64,000 nt of DNA. It comes from an uncultured Bacteroides sp. GTDB lineage: Bacteria; Bacteroidota; Bacteroidia; Bacteroidales; Bacteroidaceae. Of the stretch, positions 46,172 to 55,607 are shown one piece after another (position 1 is the first letter of the stretch; each line of letters begins with the position of its first letter). A model generated the notes under the pieces. It worked only from the letters and a program-made list of their open reading frames with translations, did no database searches and was not told the DNA's origin. The position numbers and the translations under genes were made by a program. Location: NCBI RefSeq assembly GCF_905207245.1, contig NZ_CAJLKP010000002.1:62001-126000 (forward strand), in the 5' to 3' direction.

Positions 46172-46208
46172 CAGTAGGCGTACATTAACCTTTTAACATA
46201 ACTATACT

Positions 46209-46313
46209 ATGGGCAGAAGACTACTCTTTGACCGGTTTTCGCAGCAAGCTCTCCAGACCTTGCATCGGTATCGTGCCGTTATGTTCAGTCCTACCCTTTA
46301 TTCATGTTTTTAG
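46209..46313 (+). CDS. Possible 34-aa leader peptide upstream of putA
   Basis: ATG 46209 to TAG 46313 encodes MGRRLLFDRFSQQALQTLHR followed by a short C-terminus ending YSCF. It lies wholly in the predicted 5' leader of putA, 45 bp before the putA ATG. There is no proline run or obvious attenuator hairpin, so a regulatory role is only a possibility. Confidence 0.25.
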   Translation: MGRRLLFDRFSQQALQTLHRYRAVMFSPTLYSCF

Positions 46314-46358
46314 TTCACGAGTGATATTTTAGAATCATTTACTAAACATGAATATATT

Positions 46359-49300
46359 ATGGATAACAGACCTTCCATAGCCGAAGTACAAGAATGGGTA
46401 CTGAAGCTATACAACACGTGTGAGCAAATCATTACGGACGAAGAACGCAAAGAACAGCATAAATACGCCGTCATGGTGCAACGCCCGCAGGACAAGAAGT
46501 TCCTGGTGAAAATGCTCGATGAGTCCTCGCAGATACGCGACCGCAGAAAACTTGCCGCCCGCATCAAAACCCTGATAGACCGATACGGTGTGCCCAAATT
46601 CCTGAACCAACGGGATGCCTTTCTCTTCAAAATGTACCAGACTTTCGGACATCATTTCGACTTTATCGCCATACCTATTATAAAGAAACGCCTGCGCATG
46701 GATACGTCCAAAGTCATCCTCGATGAAGCGCGCCCCAAACTGACCAGACATCTCGCCACCCGCTCGCAACAGAAAATAGGACAAAACGTAAACTTATTGG
46801 GCGAAGTTGTTCTGGGCAATGGAGAAGCCGATCACCGCTACCATCATTATCTGGAAGCGCTGGAAGCCCCGGACATCAACTATATTTCCGTCAAAATATC
46901 CGGCATCTATGCCCAGACGCATGCGCTGAACTATGAAGAAAGTTTCCCCGAACTGGTGAAACGCATGTCCGCCCTGTATCAGAAAGCGATAGACTTCCCC
47001 TATACCGACGAAAAGGGCGCAAAGCATGCAAAGTTCGTCAACCTCGATATGGAAGAATATAAGGATACGCACTTCACCCTGCAACTGTTCAAGACGGTAC
47101 TGAGCAAGCCTGAATTTAAGAATTATTCGGCAGGAATCGTGGTGCAGGCCTATCTTCCCGATGCTTACAATTTCCAGACAGAACTACTGGAGTTTGCCAA
47201 AACACGCATGGCGGATGGTGGTGCGCCACTCAAAATGCGCCTTGTAAAAGGGTGCAATCTGGAAATGGAAACCGTGATTTCTTCCCTGCGCGGCTGGCCC
47301 AACCCGATACTTCCGAGCAAAACGGAAGTGGATGCCAATTATCTGCATATACTGGAACGCGCACTGCTGCCCGAAAATGCCAAGGCGCTTCATATTGGCG
47401 TGGCATCGCACAATCTGTTCACTATTGCATATGCATACCTGCTAAGCCAGAAGTCCGGCAGTGCGGAATACATGACATTCGAAATGCTGGAAGGCATGGC
47501 AGACCACGTGTGGCGCGCACAATCCCAATTGGGAAATCACGTCATCCTCTACGCACCGGTGGTAAAGGACGAACATTTCCTGAATGCCGTTTCCTACCTG
47601 GTGCGCCGCATGGATGAGAATACAGCTCCCGATAATTTCCTGACACACTCGTTCAACCTGAAACCGGGAACCGACACCTGGGACTTCCTGCAAAAGCAGT
47701 TCGAAGAGGCCTATCGTAGGAAAGATAACGTCTCGCACGCACCTACCCGCACCCAAAACAGGCTACTCCCTTACTCCCCCGTTCCACCAACCGATGTAAT
47801 AAAGAACGAACCGGATACAGATTTTGACCTTCCACAGAACCAGAAGTGGGTACGGAATATCTTTGCCAAATGGAAGAAGTCTCCGGGTGATACTCCGGAA
47901 ATCATTCCTTTGCAAATTGGTACTGAAACAGTCGTTTGCGAGAAACGACACAAGTATATGGACCGTTGCCAGGATGATGAAGTATGCATATGCGAAATGT
48001 CGCAAGCCGATACGGAACAGGTACGTCAAACCATCGGCATTGCTGATAAAGATCCGGCAGGCTGGCGGAAGACTACGCTGGAAGAACGCCACAAAATCAT
48101 GTTCGAAGCCGCCAACCGTCTGGGCGATATGCGTGGCGACCTGATAGGCTGCATGTGTGCCGTGACAGGGAAAACAGTAGTGGAAGGTGATGTGGAAGTA
48201 TCCGAAGGTATCGACTACGCCCGCTTCTACACCACCACCATGAAGAAATTCGCCGCACTGCCCGACGTGGATATTGCTCCGAAAGGAACCGTCCTCGTCA
48301 TTTCCCCGTGGAACTTCCCGTGCGCCATCCCCATCGGCGGTATCGTGGCCGGACTGGCAGGTGGAAATACGGTTATTCTGAAACCTGCAACCGTAGCGGC
48401 ACCCGTAGCATGGCTGTTTGCCAAAGCCTTCTGGGATGCAGGTGTGCCGAAAGAAGCGCTCCAAGTCATTATTACCGACCGCCCCGCCCTGAAAGAACTG
48501 ACCACTGCTCCCGCCATCCGGCATATTATCCTAACAGGCGGCACAGACACCGCCCAAAACATTGCATGCAGCAATCCGGCTACCCCGCTTTCGGCCGAGA
48601 CAGGTGGCAAAAACACTATCATCCTTACCGCTTCGGGCGACCGCGACCATGCCATTATGAATATCGTGGCTTCCGCCTTTGGCAATGCCGGACAGAAATG
48701 CTCCGCTTGTTCCTTATTGCTCGTGGAGCGTTCAGTCTATGAAGACAAGAACTTCCAGGATAAACTGAAAGATGCCGCCACCAGCATGAAGGTGGGCAGC
48801 GTATGGGAAGCCGGAAATATAGTGGGACCGATGATTACGAACCAGAACGACAAGCTGCTTCAAGCCCTGACACTGGAACCGGAAGAGTCGTGGTTGGTTC
48901 CACCCCGGTTCATAGATAAGAAGAAATACATCCTCGCACCCACCGTGAAGTGGGGAGTAAAGCCGGGTAATTACTCGTTCCGCACCGAGTTGTTCGGTCC
49001 GCTGCTGAGCGTAGCTTGTATTGAGAATCTACAGGAAGGAATAGAGTTGGTGAACAGCCTGGACTACGGTTTGACTTCCGGCCTGCAAAGTCTTGATGAG
49101 AACGAACAGAAAATGTGGAAAGATTCCATCATGGCAGGTAATCTGTATATCAACCGAGGCATTACGGGGGCCATTGTCAACCGCCAGCCTTTCGGTGGAA
49201 TGAAACTGTCTGCTTTTGGTGGTGGTGTAAAAGCGGGCGGGCCGAACTATTGCGCCTGCTTCGTGAAGTTCACCGACAAAGCGAAGAGCACCACGAATTA

Positions 49301-49793
49301 TAAGCAAAGCTATGCTCATGCCTATGAAGAAGAATTTGCCCATGCCCGCGACATCAACCATCTGTATGGCGAACAGAATACGTTCCGCTATCTGCCGTTG
49401 AAGAATATGGTGCTCCGCCTTTTCCCGGGAGACAGTAACGAAGAAGCGGAAATGATTGCACTTGCAGCCATACTCTGTCATACTCCGTTGACAATCAGTT
49501 TCGGTCCGGATGATGATCGCACAGCAGCATTATCTTCCGTCGGCTGTACATTGAAGAAGGAGACACTGGAAGATTTTCTGAAAACAATGAAAGATTATGA
49601 GCGCATCCGTACTTGCGGTGCCAATATTCCGATGGAGATGTACGTGGAAGCTGCCCGCACGGATAAATATATCGCTACAGCAAGGCCGGTAAAGGACGGA
49701 CGGGTGGAACTCATTCATTATATTAAGGAACAGAGCATTTCATTCGAATATCATCGTTATGGCAGTATATTGGATGTGCCGCCTGTAGAATAA
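46359..49793 (+). CDS. putA: Bifunctional proline dehydrogenase / glutamate-semialdehyde dehydrogenase
   Basis: 1144 aa. The N-terminal half is an FAD-dependent proline dehydrogenase barrel (MRLVKGCNLEMETVIS, then YLVRRMDENTAPDNFLTHSF). The C-terminal half is an NAD-dependent aldehyde dehydrogenase with VISPWNFPCAIPIGG, the general-base Glu in SAETGGKN and the catalytic Cys (near residue 781) in GNAGQKCSACSLLLVE. It converts proline to glutamate in two steps with intermediate channelling. It lacks the N-terminal ribbon-helix-helix DNA-binding domain of enteric PutA, so it should not regulate itself. Monocistronic, with its own promoter. Confidence 0.95.
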   Translation: MDNRPSIAEVQEWVLKLYNTCEQIITDEERKEQHKYAVMVQRPQDKKFLVKMLDESSQIRDRRKLAARIKTLIDRYGVPKFLNQRDAFLFKMYQTFGHHFDFIAIPIIKKRLRMDTSKVILDEARPKLTRHLATRSQQKIGQNVNLLGEVVLGNGEADHRYHHYLEALEAPDINYISVKISGIYAQTHALNYEESFPELVKRMSALYQKAIDFPYTDEKGAKHAKFVNLDMEEYKDTHFTLQLFKTVLSKPEFKNYSAGIVVQAYLPDAYNFQTELLEFAKTRMADGGAPLKMRLVKGCNLEMETVISSLRGWPNPILPSKTEVDANYLHILERALLPENAKALHIGVASHNLFTIAYAYLLSQKSGSAEYMTFEMLEGMADHVWRAQSQLGNHVILYAPVVKDEHFLNAVSYLVRRMDENTAPDNFLTHSFNLKPGTDTWDFLQKQFEEAYRRKDNVSHAPTRTQNRLLPYSPVPPTDVIKNEPDTDFDLPQNQKWVRNIFAKWKKSPGDTPEIIPLQIGTETVVCEKRHKYMDRCQDDEVCICEMSQADTEQVRQTIGIADKDPAGWRKTTLEERHKIMFEAANRLGDMRGDLIGCMCAVTGKTVVEGDVEVSEGIDYARFYTTTMKKFAALPDVDIAPKGTVLVISPWNFPCAIPIGGIVAGLAGGNTVILKPATVAAPVAWLFAKAFWDAGVPKEALQVIITDRPALKELTTAPAIRHIILTGGTDTAQNIACSNPATPLSAETGGKNTIILTASGDRDHAIMNIVASAFGNAGQKCSACSLLLVERSVYEDKNFQDKLKDAATSMKVGSVWEAGNIVGPMITNQNDKLLQALTLEPEESWLVPPRFIDKKKYILAPTVKWGVKPGNYSFRTELFGPLLSVACIENLQEGIELVNSLDYGLTSGLQSLDENEQKMWKDSIMAGNLYINRGITGAIVNRQPFGGMKLSAFGGGVKAGGPNYCACFVKFTDKAKSTTNYKQSYAHAYEEEFAHARDINHLYGEQNTFRYLPLKNMVLRLFPGDSNEEAEMIALAAILCHTPLTISFGPDDDRTAALSSVGCTLKKETLEDFLKTMKDYERIRTCGANIPMEMYVEAARTDKYIATARPVKDGRVELIHYIKEQSISFEYHRYGSILDVPPVE

Positions 49794-49798
49794 CAACT

Positions 49799-49848
49799 AA
49801 AAAACGTGCTCCGGCTTGTCTGCCGGGAAACAGACAGGTCGGAGCACG
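49799..49848 (-). terminator. Terminator between putA and the histidine kinase gene
   Basis: A long hairpin (49805-49822 with 49831-49848; 9 perfect outer base pairs, inner part with two G-T pairs) followed on the minus strand by a run of T. It serves the leftward kinase gene, and possibly putA. Confidence 0.85.
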
Positions 49849-49870
49849 CTCATATATGGACAAGAGAATA

Positions 49871-51088
49871 TTACCCCTCCGAATTGGCCTCCCCGTTTTC
49901 CTCCGATAACGGCAAAGAAACAGTAAATTCGCTATATTTTCCTTCTATACTCTCCACACTGACATATCCTCCATGTTCCCGGGCTACATTCATCACATAA
50001 TTCAGCCCCAAGCCGAAGCCGGATACTTTCTTCTTCCCGCCATCATTCCGGGCAATTACGCGTTCAAACTTATCAAATACAATCCTTTGAGCGGCAAGCG
50101 GAATACCAATCCCATTATCCCGCACCTTGAGCTGGGTATATTGCCCGGAAAGACAAGAAGTAATTTTTATATCTACCGTATCCTTAGAGTATTTTACAGC
50201 ATTGTCTATCAGGTTACTTAACGCCTCTTTCAGATACTCTTCATCGGCATAAACTCCCTCTGCCTGCAAGTCAACCTGAAATGTAATAGGCTTTTCGGCC
50301 TTAGCAGTGAACGTGTGTACCAATTCATCCACCATAGGACGGAGTTGAACCCAATTCTTATCAAGCAATAATTGGCCGTGTTCCAATTTTGAGATAGTCA
50401 GCACTTTATTGGCAAGTGCAAGCAAATGCCGGGCTTCTGCTTCCAGTATATCAAAGTGTTTTTCTTTTTTCCCGGGCTTATCATCCACCTTTCCACTACG
50501 AAGCACTTTAAGACCAATCAGGATGGAACTAATCGGATTCTTCATGTCGTGAATCATAGCATATGAAAAGTCTTCACGCATTCGTGCCAACTCATCCTGT
50601 CTACGGATTATGTCCACCTGCTTACGTATGGCAAATAATAGAAGTCCTAAAGCCAATACCGTACCAAAAAACATATAAAGCAGCTTGCCGATAAATCCTG
50701 CACGAAGATTTTGGATGTAAGCATGTACCCCTTGAGTATCATTCACAGGACACACGAAGGTATAATGCTGCTCCAATAACTTCCGATAATCGGAAAAGTA
50801 CTGTAAATCCTGTTTAAAGACGATAGAATCACTGTTTAAAGATACCGTATCCAAGCGGAACTTGATCCGCCTCAGATTCACTTCATCCAGTTCATTACGG
50901 AAAAAGGCAGCCAGGTCCTTAGTTTGCCCGGCTTCAAATGCGTCCGTCGCACGACTGTAAGCTTCATGAATATTACGTACCACTTGCTGGCGGTTTAGTC
51001 CGAAACTTCGCCCTACCCAGTTGCCAAGCAAGTACAACACGGCAGCAGTTGCAGTTACTGTAAGGAGTATATAATATGATTTCTTCAT
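49871..51088 (-). CDS. Sensor histidine kinase
   Basis: 405 aa. Two membrane segments (about residues 5-25 and 137-157) flank a periplasmic sensor domain of about 110 residues without a recognisable fold. The HisKA domain has phosphoacceptor His180 in AMIHDMKNPISS. The ATPase domain shows the N box LSNLIDNAVKYSK, G1 box VRDNGIGIP and G2 box GFGLGLNYVMNV. No response regulator lies beside it, so the partner is elsewhere; the partial OmpR-type regulator at 63666 is not necessarily the partner. A minus-strand TATATTTG box (51116-51109) lies 21 bp before the start. Confidence 0.92.
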   Translation of the reverse strand: MKKSYYILLTVTATAAVLYLLGNWVGRSFGLNRQQVVRNIHEAYSRATDAFEAGQTKDLAAFFRNELDEVNLRRIKFRLDTVSLNSDSIVFKQDLQYFSDYRKLLEQHYTFVCPVNDTQGVHAYIQNLRAGFIGKLLYMFFGTVLALGLLLFAIRKQVDIIRRQDELARMREDFSYAMIHDMKNPISSILIGLKVLRSGKVDDKPGKKEKHFDILEAEARHLLALANKVLTISKLEHGQLLLDKNWVQLRPMVDELVHTFTAKAEKPITFQVDLQAEGVYADEEYLKEALSNLIDNAVKYSKDTVDIKITSCLSGQYTQLKVRDNGIGIPLAAQRIVFDKFERVIARNDGGKKKVSGFGLGLNYVMNVAREHGGYVSVESIEGKYSEFTVSLPLSEENGEANSEG

Positions 51089-51186
51089 GACTAATTCTGT
51101 ATTTCAGGCAAATATAGGTAAACTTTTCTTTTCATCTTAACATAAAGATAACATTCTGATAACCTTAATTAATTTCATTCTCTTGC

Positions 51187-51194
51187 TATCTTTG
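51187..51194 (+). promoter_or_regulatory. -7 box for the DUF3267-like gene
   Basis: TATCTTTG fits TAnnTTTG, 28 bp before the ATG at 51223. No exact -33 TTTG. Confidence 0.45.
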
Positions 51195-51222
51195 CAGCAT
51201 AGAAATCAGTAAATAGGAGTTT

Positions 51223-51831
51223 ATGGAAAAGAAAGAAAGAAATAGGGATGCATTTAACCGTCCGGATGGAGTGGAAGTAAAGCTCACCGCAAAGTCTATC
51301 AATATAAAAGGACTTCTGTTCTTTTTCATTCTGTTCATGGCAGGCAGTTATCTGTTTGTTTATGTATGGGATGAATCTTCATCCTATAGCGCCGGTCTCT
51401 TATTAGGTACTACTATAAAAGGAATCAGCAGCCCTAAAATAATGCTTTGCATATTGTTGCTTATCGCATTTTACACATTGCTCCAAGCAGGAATTCTTTA
51501 TTGGTTTAGCGGAAAAGATAAAAAAATCCTGCACTGGCATTCAGATTGGACAAGTGTAGGATTTACGCCAACCCGTCCAATCGCACTGAAGTTCTATCGG
51601 GTATCTTTGTTGCTGCCGGGCATCTTGCTGGGATTGCTGCCTGCAATTCATGGATTCTGTACAGGAGAGGCCAATATTTTCTTTCTGGGGTTATTCGGCA
51701 TTTTGGGTGGTACGGGAGATTTTCTTTTTTGGTACAGTCTCCGCGCTTTTGATGATGAAGACCTACTTCTAGTCGGCAAAAAGGCTTTTCAAGGTACTAT
51801 CATAAAACGTAACTATGGGAAGAACGACTAA
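51223..51831 (+). CDS. Membrane protein resembling DUF3267 but without a zinc-peptidase motif
   Basis: 202 aa with about four hydrophobic segments (residues 28-50, 68-92, 128-145, 148-168). The second half (LLPAIHGFCTGEANIFFLGL, GGTGDFLFWYSLRAF) closely follows the layout of DUF3267 proteins, which usually carry HExxH in the second helix. Here that region reads LLQAGILYWFSG and has no HExxH, so enzymatic activity seems lost. Function unknown. Divergent from the histidine kinase gene; the shared 134-bp spacer holds a -7 box for each direction. Confidence 0.65.
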   Translation: MEKKERNRDAFNRPDGVEVKLTAKSINIKGLLFFFILFMAGSYLFVYVWDESSSYSAGLLLGTTIKGISSPKIMLCILLLIAFYTLLQAGILYWFSGKDKKILHWHSDWTSVGFTPTRPIALKFYRVSLLLPGILLGLLPAIHGFCTGEANIFFLGLFGILGGTGDFLFWYSLRAFDDEDLLLVGKKAFQGTIIKRNYGKND

Positions 51832-51949
51832 AATTCTCCTCCCCTACGTATAACAAAAAAGTTCCCTCATACCCCCAAAGGGGCTGAGAGAACTTTTAAT
51901 CGTTGGAAAGAAAGACTTATCCAACCTCCATTTCAATCTATTAACATTC

Positions 51950-54900
51950 TTATTTAAGGACTTTAATCATTTGTTCTCCACTGGCAAGAACAGCTCGTAC
52001 AACATATACTCCAGCCGGCAATTCTGACATATCCACAAAGTCAACATTCATAACTTGCTTTATCAGAGTACCGCTAACAGAGTAGATATAAGCAGTTCCC
52101 AGTTCCGGTAATACTATTTTCTGAAGTTGGCTGTCATAATATGCTTTCGCACTACCATCTTCTACTTTATCAATACCTGTCGGTACACCTACAATTACAG
52201 CATTAGATGCAGCCGTTTCTACACCGCCAGCTACTGCAGTTACTGTATATGAGCCATCTGCAGCATTTTCAACTGTATAGTTGGTAGCTTGAATTCCTTC
52301 TTTCAGGAGTGTACCGTCAATGTAAAGATTATAAGTTGTAGCAGATTCTTCTGCACGGGTAACAGCCTGCTTATCGGCATCCTGCAGAACGGCGGAAATT
52401 CGCCAGTTATAATCCAACTCATTCTTACTTTTCTCATTCAATGTACTCCAAGAAGAACCGGAAGAAGAAATCAAATTGCCTTTTCCTTCTACCGCCGGGC
52501 CTTTATCAACCATATTAGGTTTCACTCCGGAAGCATATTTAGAAAAATAACCTACCATTACTTCACGACCGGCAAAAATCTCCATAGGTTTATCTAATTG
52601 AATGATATTTTCACCCTTCACCAGCTTATCTACAGGTACTACCTGCTCAAATGCAATATTCTTATCATAAAATACTAACACCGATGCCGAACTTAAATCT
52701 GTATTTGCCAAGCTAAACTTAATATGGGTAATAAACTTACCTACCTTATCTTTCAGTTCATCAGCAGTATAAAGAATAGTAGCGTAGCAGGTGACCAGTT
52801 TTGATGAAGCAGTCATTCCGAGAGCCAAACTTTCTGAATTTTTGTTCTGCCAGCTCAATTCCATCGCAGCCGAAGGCGATTGCCAAGTCAAAGAAAGATT
52901 TTTGTTCTCAAGTGTTCCTGTCAATGCATATGGAGCAGGAGTTTCATTCACAAATGGTTTCTCATATTCGAACTCAAAAGGAGTACAAGGAGCCGATTCC
53001 CAACCATTACTATAAACAGCACTTACTGTAAATGCATAATAACCATATGACAATTGCTCTGAAACATAAGAGGTTTCTTCGGTTTCTTTCACTAGTTCAC
53101 CATTACAATAAACTTTATAGCTCTTGACTACAGGTTTATCACCTTCTGCGGCTCTAGTAGTTGCATACACATAATCTGCACTGGCAGAGACCATATTTTC
53201 CTCAACATTCTTCAGATTTTCAACTTTGATAGTCATCTTCTGCAAAGATGGAGTTGCAGAACCCTTCATCAACATCTTAGTAGTAGTCTTATCTTTAGCA
53301 GACTCAACCACTGCACCAATTACTACATTATTGTTGTTTACTGAAGAACTTACCATAGAGAAGTTATTCCACTTAGTACCGTCAAAACTATAAATGGCGC
53401 CACCAGTCTTCAAAGGACCGCCGTCAAATACCAATGCACTAACCTTATCACCACATATCAAATGATAAACAAGGGTCAAATCTTTTTCGGCTGAAATAGT
53501 GACCGGAGCGTCAAAGGAAACAATAGTCATTTCCTGAACAGGAAGGGTAGCCAAATCTACCACCTTCTTTGCCAGTACTGTTTTCTTATTTTCCAATAAA
53601 AGTACTTCCAAAGACTTAACTTCAGCACCGATCATAATGTTAGCTCCCGTAATCTGGCGACCTACATAAGGTGCCAATTCTTCGGCTGCAAAATTTGTAC
53701 CATAATAAATATCCACATCATCACCTGTATTATCCAGTCCCAATACAAATTGGGCTTCATCATAATGTTTCAATTCAACAGCATCCTGACTCCATGCAAA
53801 AGAAGCAACTCCATCCTTGAACGACTTTTCAAGAAGCATAGGTGCAACGTATTCATCAGGCAGACTAAATGTAGCAGTTGTTCCAACTCTCGGTGATTTT
53901 TTACCGTCTTTATAGTTAGCAACAACAGAATAAGTATAAGTACCCGGAGCCGGAGATTCATCCGTATAGGTTTTCTCTGTGATACCAGTTGCTATCTGTT
54001 CATCATTACGATATACATCATAGCTACTCAATTCAATCGTTTTAGCATCCGAATCAAGAGCCTTAATATCTGCACTCAACATCCAGTTGCTGGCAACCTT
54101 CGCAGTAGAAAGCAACGACCACGAAGGACTGCTTTCATTAAATGCAGACTTAGGAGTTGAAGTAGAGTAATAATTACCACGTTTATCTACTGCAGGTCCT
54201 TTATCCACACCTGCCGGATGACCTGACTTCACGTGAGTAATATAGTAGCCCATTCTATAATCGCTACCCAACTGAATCTTTATAGGAGTAGCCAAAGAGA
54301 ATTTAACCCATTCTTTTAGTTTTACGGAAGCTACCGTTTCGGCAGGAACATCTTCCGAATAAATAATCGTACCATCTTGCATCACAAATAATTTCATGGT
54401 AATGACAGCCTCATTAAACATCACGTTTAAGGCCGTAATCTCATGATTACTATATGAAGCCAGTTCTTCAGCTGTAAAAGCATTCGCTACCCAAATCTTC
54501 GGGCTGGAAGTTGAAGTTCCACCAATACCAGTTCCGAGTTCGCCTGTAGACCAGGTCAAAGGATTCTGCAGAATGATAGGATCATTCCATGTCAACGTAG
54601 CTTTCATTCCCTCAACAGAAGAAGTCAAGTTAGTAATAGCCGGACGAACATCATTTGCGTCTTCATTGGTCAGAAGCAAAGGATAGGATTTTAGCTCTTC
54701 TGTTCCATAACATGCCGCCGCCGTATAAGTATATTCACCTCCCGGTTCATGTTGCAAAACACAAGACGTCTCAGTCAGCAACTCTGCATTTACCTTCACA
54801 TCGTTACGATATATATTATATCCATCCGGTTTTGTAACTTTTTCTTTCTCAATATGTGCCGTAACCAGGAAATTTCCTCTTCCGTTATTTTTCCAATTCT

Positions 54901-55462
54901 TGCCGTCATAAGAGTACAAGTCACCTTTACCAGAAATTGCCGGTCCACGGTCCATAATGGCTACAAAATCGATATTTGTTCCATGCTCAATCTTTGCAAC
55001 TACCATCAGGTCAACATCAGCATGAATCGTATAAGGTTTATCAAGCTTTACATGAGCCATGGTATTCAGTTTCTGAGTACTGATATCAACAGGCTGTTCA
55101 TTAACCAATTTACCATTCTCATACAGCTGTACTGTTACAGCAAATACCGGACGATAGTGAAAATAAAAAATAGAATCAATAATCTGTTTATCGAATTCTT
55201 TCAGATCAGTAGCCGTGAATTTGTTCGCCATATAAATAACGGCCAGCCCCCCATCTGTACTAATTCCACTTTCACCATCATAGTCATCGTCACTGTGCCA
55301 TTGTAATGTGGTTGCTTCAACGGGGCTTTTCCACTGCAAAGAGACCGTAGATAGCAAGCTCTCTCCTCTCAAAGTATGAGGAGCTCCTTTTTGGGCAGAC
55401 ACATAGCTACATGTCAGCAAGATGCCCAACAAAAAAAACAATTTAAGAGTAATATTTCTCAT
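51950..55462 (-). CDS. Large repetitive surface protein: four (beta-sandwich + Fn3-like) units and sorting-type tail
   Basis: 1170 aa from ATG 55462; an upstream TTG at 55483 is less likely. The signal peptide MRNITLKLFFLLGILLTCSY ends near SAQ. Four units of about 250 residues each contain a beta-rich domain with the marker (D/G)(R/K/G)GPAV..KGN..S and an Fn3-like strand set with YxxY/VYxNxxxV (YNIYRNDVKV, YDVYRNDEQIA, YKVYCNGELV, YNLYIDGTLL). The final 75 residues (KAYYDSQLQKIVLPE, VSGTLIKQVMN, LPAGVYVVRAVLASGEQMIK) look like a type IX-style C-terminal sorting domain. Likely an exposed adhesin or binding protein. Divergent from a TPR/HTH regulator that may control it. Confidence 0.82.
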   Translation of the reverse strand: MRNITLKLFFLLGILLTCSYVSAQKGAPHTLRGESLLSTVSLQWKSPVEATTLQWHSDDDYDGESGISTDGGLAVIYMANKFTATDLKEFDKQIIDSIFYFHYRPVFAVTVQLYENGKLVNEQPVDISTQKLNTMAHVKLDKPYTIHADVDLMVVAKIEHGTNIDFVAIMDRGPAISGKGDLYSYDGKNWKNNGRGNFLVTAHIEKEKVTKPDGYNIYRNDVKVNAELLTETSCVLQHEPGGEYTYTAAACYGTEELKSYPLLLTNEDANDVRPAITNLTSSVEGMKATLTWNDPIILQNPLTWSTGELGTGIGGTSTSSPKIWVANAFTAEELASYSNHEITALNVMFNEAVITMKLFVMQDGTIIYSEDVPAETVASVKLKEWVKFSLATPIKIQLGSDYRMGYYITHVKSGHPAGVDKGPAVDKRGNYYSTSTPKSAFNESSPSWSLLSTAKVASNWMLSADIKALDSDAKTIELSSYDVYRNDEQIATGITEKTYTDESPAPGTYTYSVVANYKDGKKSPRVGTTATFSLPDEYVAPMLLEKSFKDGVASFAWSQDAVELKHYDEAQFVLGLDNTGDDVDIYYGTNFAAEELAPYVGRQITGANIMIGAEVKSLEVLLLENKKTVLAKKVVDLATLPVQEMTIVSFDAPVTISAEKDLTLVYHLICGDKVSALVFDGGPLKTGGAIYSFDGTKWNNFSMVSSSVNNNNVVIGAVVESAKDKTTTKMLMKGSATPSLQKMTIKVENLKNVEENMVSASADYVYATTRAAEGDKPVVKSYKVYCNGELVKETEETSYVSEQLSYGYYAFTVSAVYSNGWESAPCTPFEFEYEKPFVNETPAPYALTGTLENKNLSLTWQSPSAAMELSWQNKNSESLALGMTASSKLVTCYATILYTADELKDKVGKFITHIKFSLANTDLSSASVLVFYDKNIAFEQVVPVDKLVKGENIIQLDKPMEIFAGREVMVGYFSKYASGVKPNMVDKGPAVEGKGNLISSSGSSWSTLNEKSKNELDYNWRISAVLQDADKQAVTRAEESATTYNLYIDGTLLKEGIQATNYTVENAADGSYTVTAVAGGVETAASNAVIVGVPTGIDKVEDGSAKAYYDSQLQKIVLPELGTAYIYSVSGTLIKQVMNVDFVDMSELPAGVYVVRAVLASGEQMIKVLK

Positions 55463-55595
55463 AAGCAATAAAATTGTTCTCAAGAAGTATATACTTCTAT
55501 GAGATAGTTAAACTTCAAAAGCAAAACTATGAAAACCATCGCTTCCATCGGTAGAAAACAATATAGATAAATGATAGACAAAACCTTTTTTTTTC

Positions 55596-55603
55596 TATAT
55601 TTG
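55596..55603 (+). promoter_or_regulatory. -7 box directly before the TPR/HTH regulator
   Basis: TATATTTG fits TAnnTTTG but ends only 4 bp before the ATG at 55608, implying a leaderless or nearly leaderless transcript if used. No TTTG is at the -33 distance. Confidence 0.35.
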
Positions 55604-55607
55604 TCGC

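Larger units (their letters stand above)
46017..46358. other. putA upstream region with promoter and small leader frame
   Basis: It contains the putA promoter (46142-46171) and, in the predicted 5' leader, a 34-codon frame (46209-46313). No larger gene is present. A 24-codon frame at 46037-46111 lies before the promoter and has no support. Confidence 0.6.
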
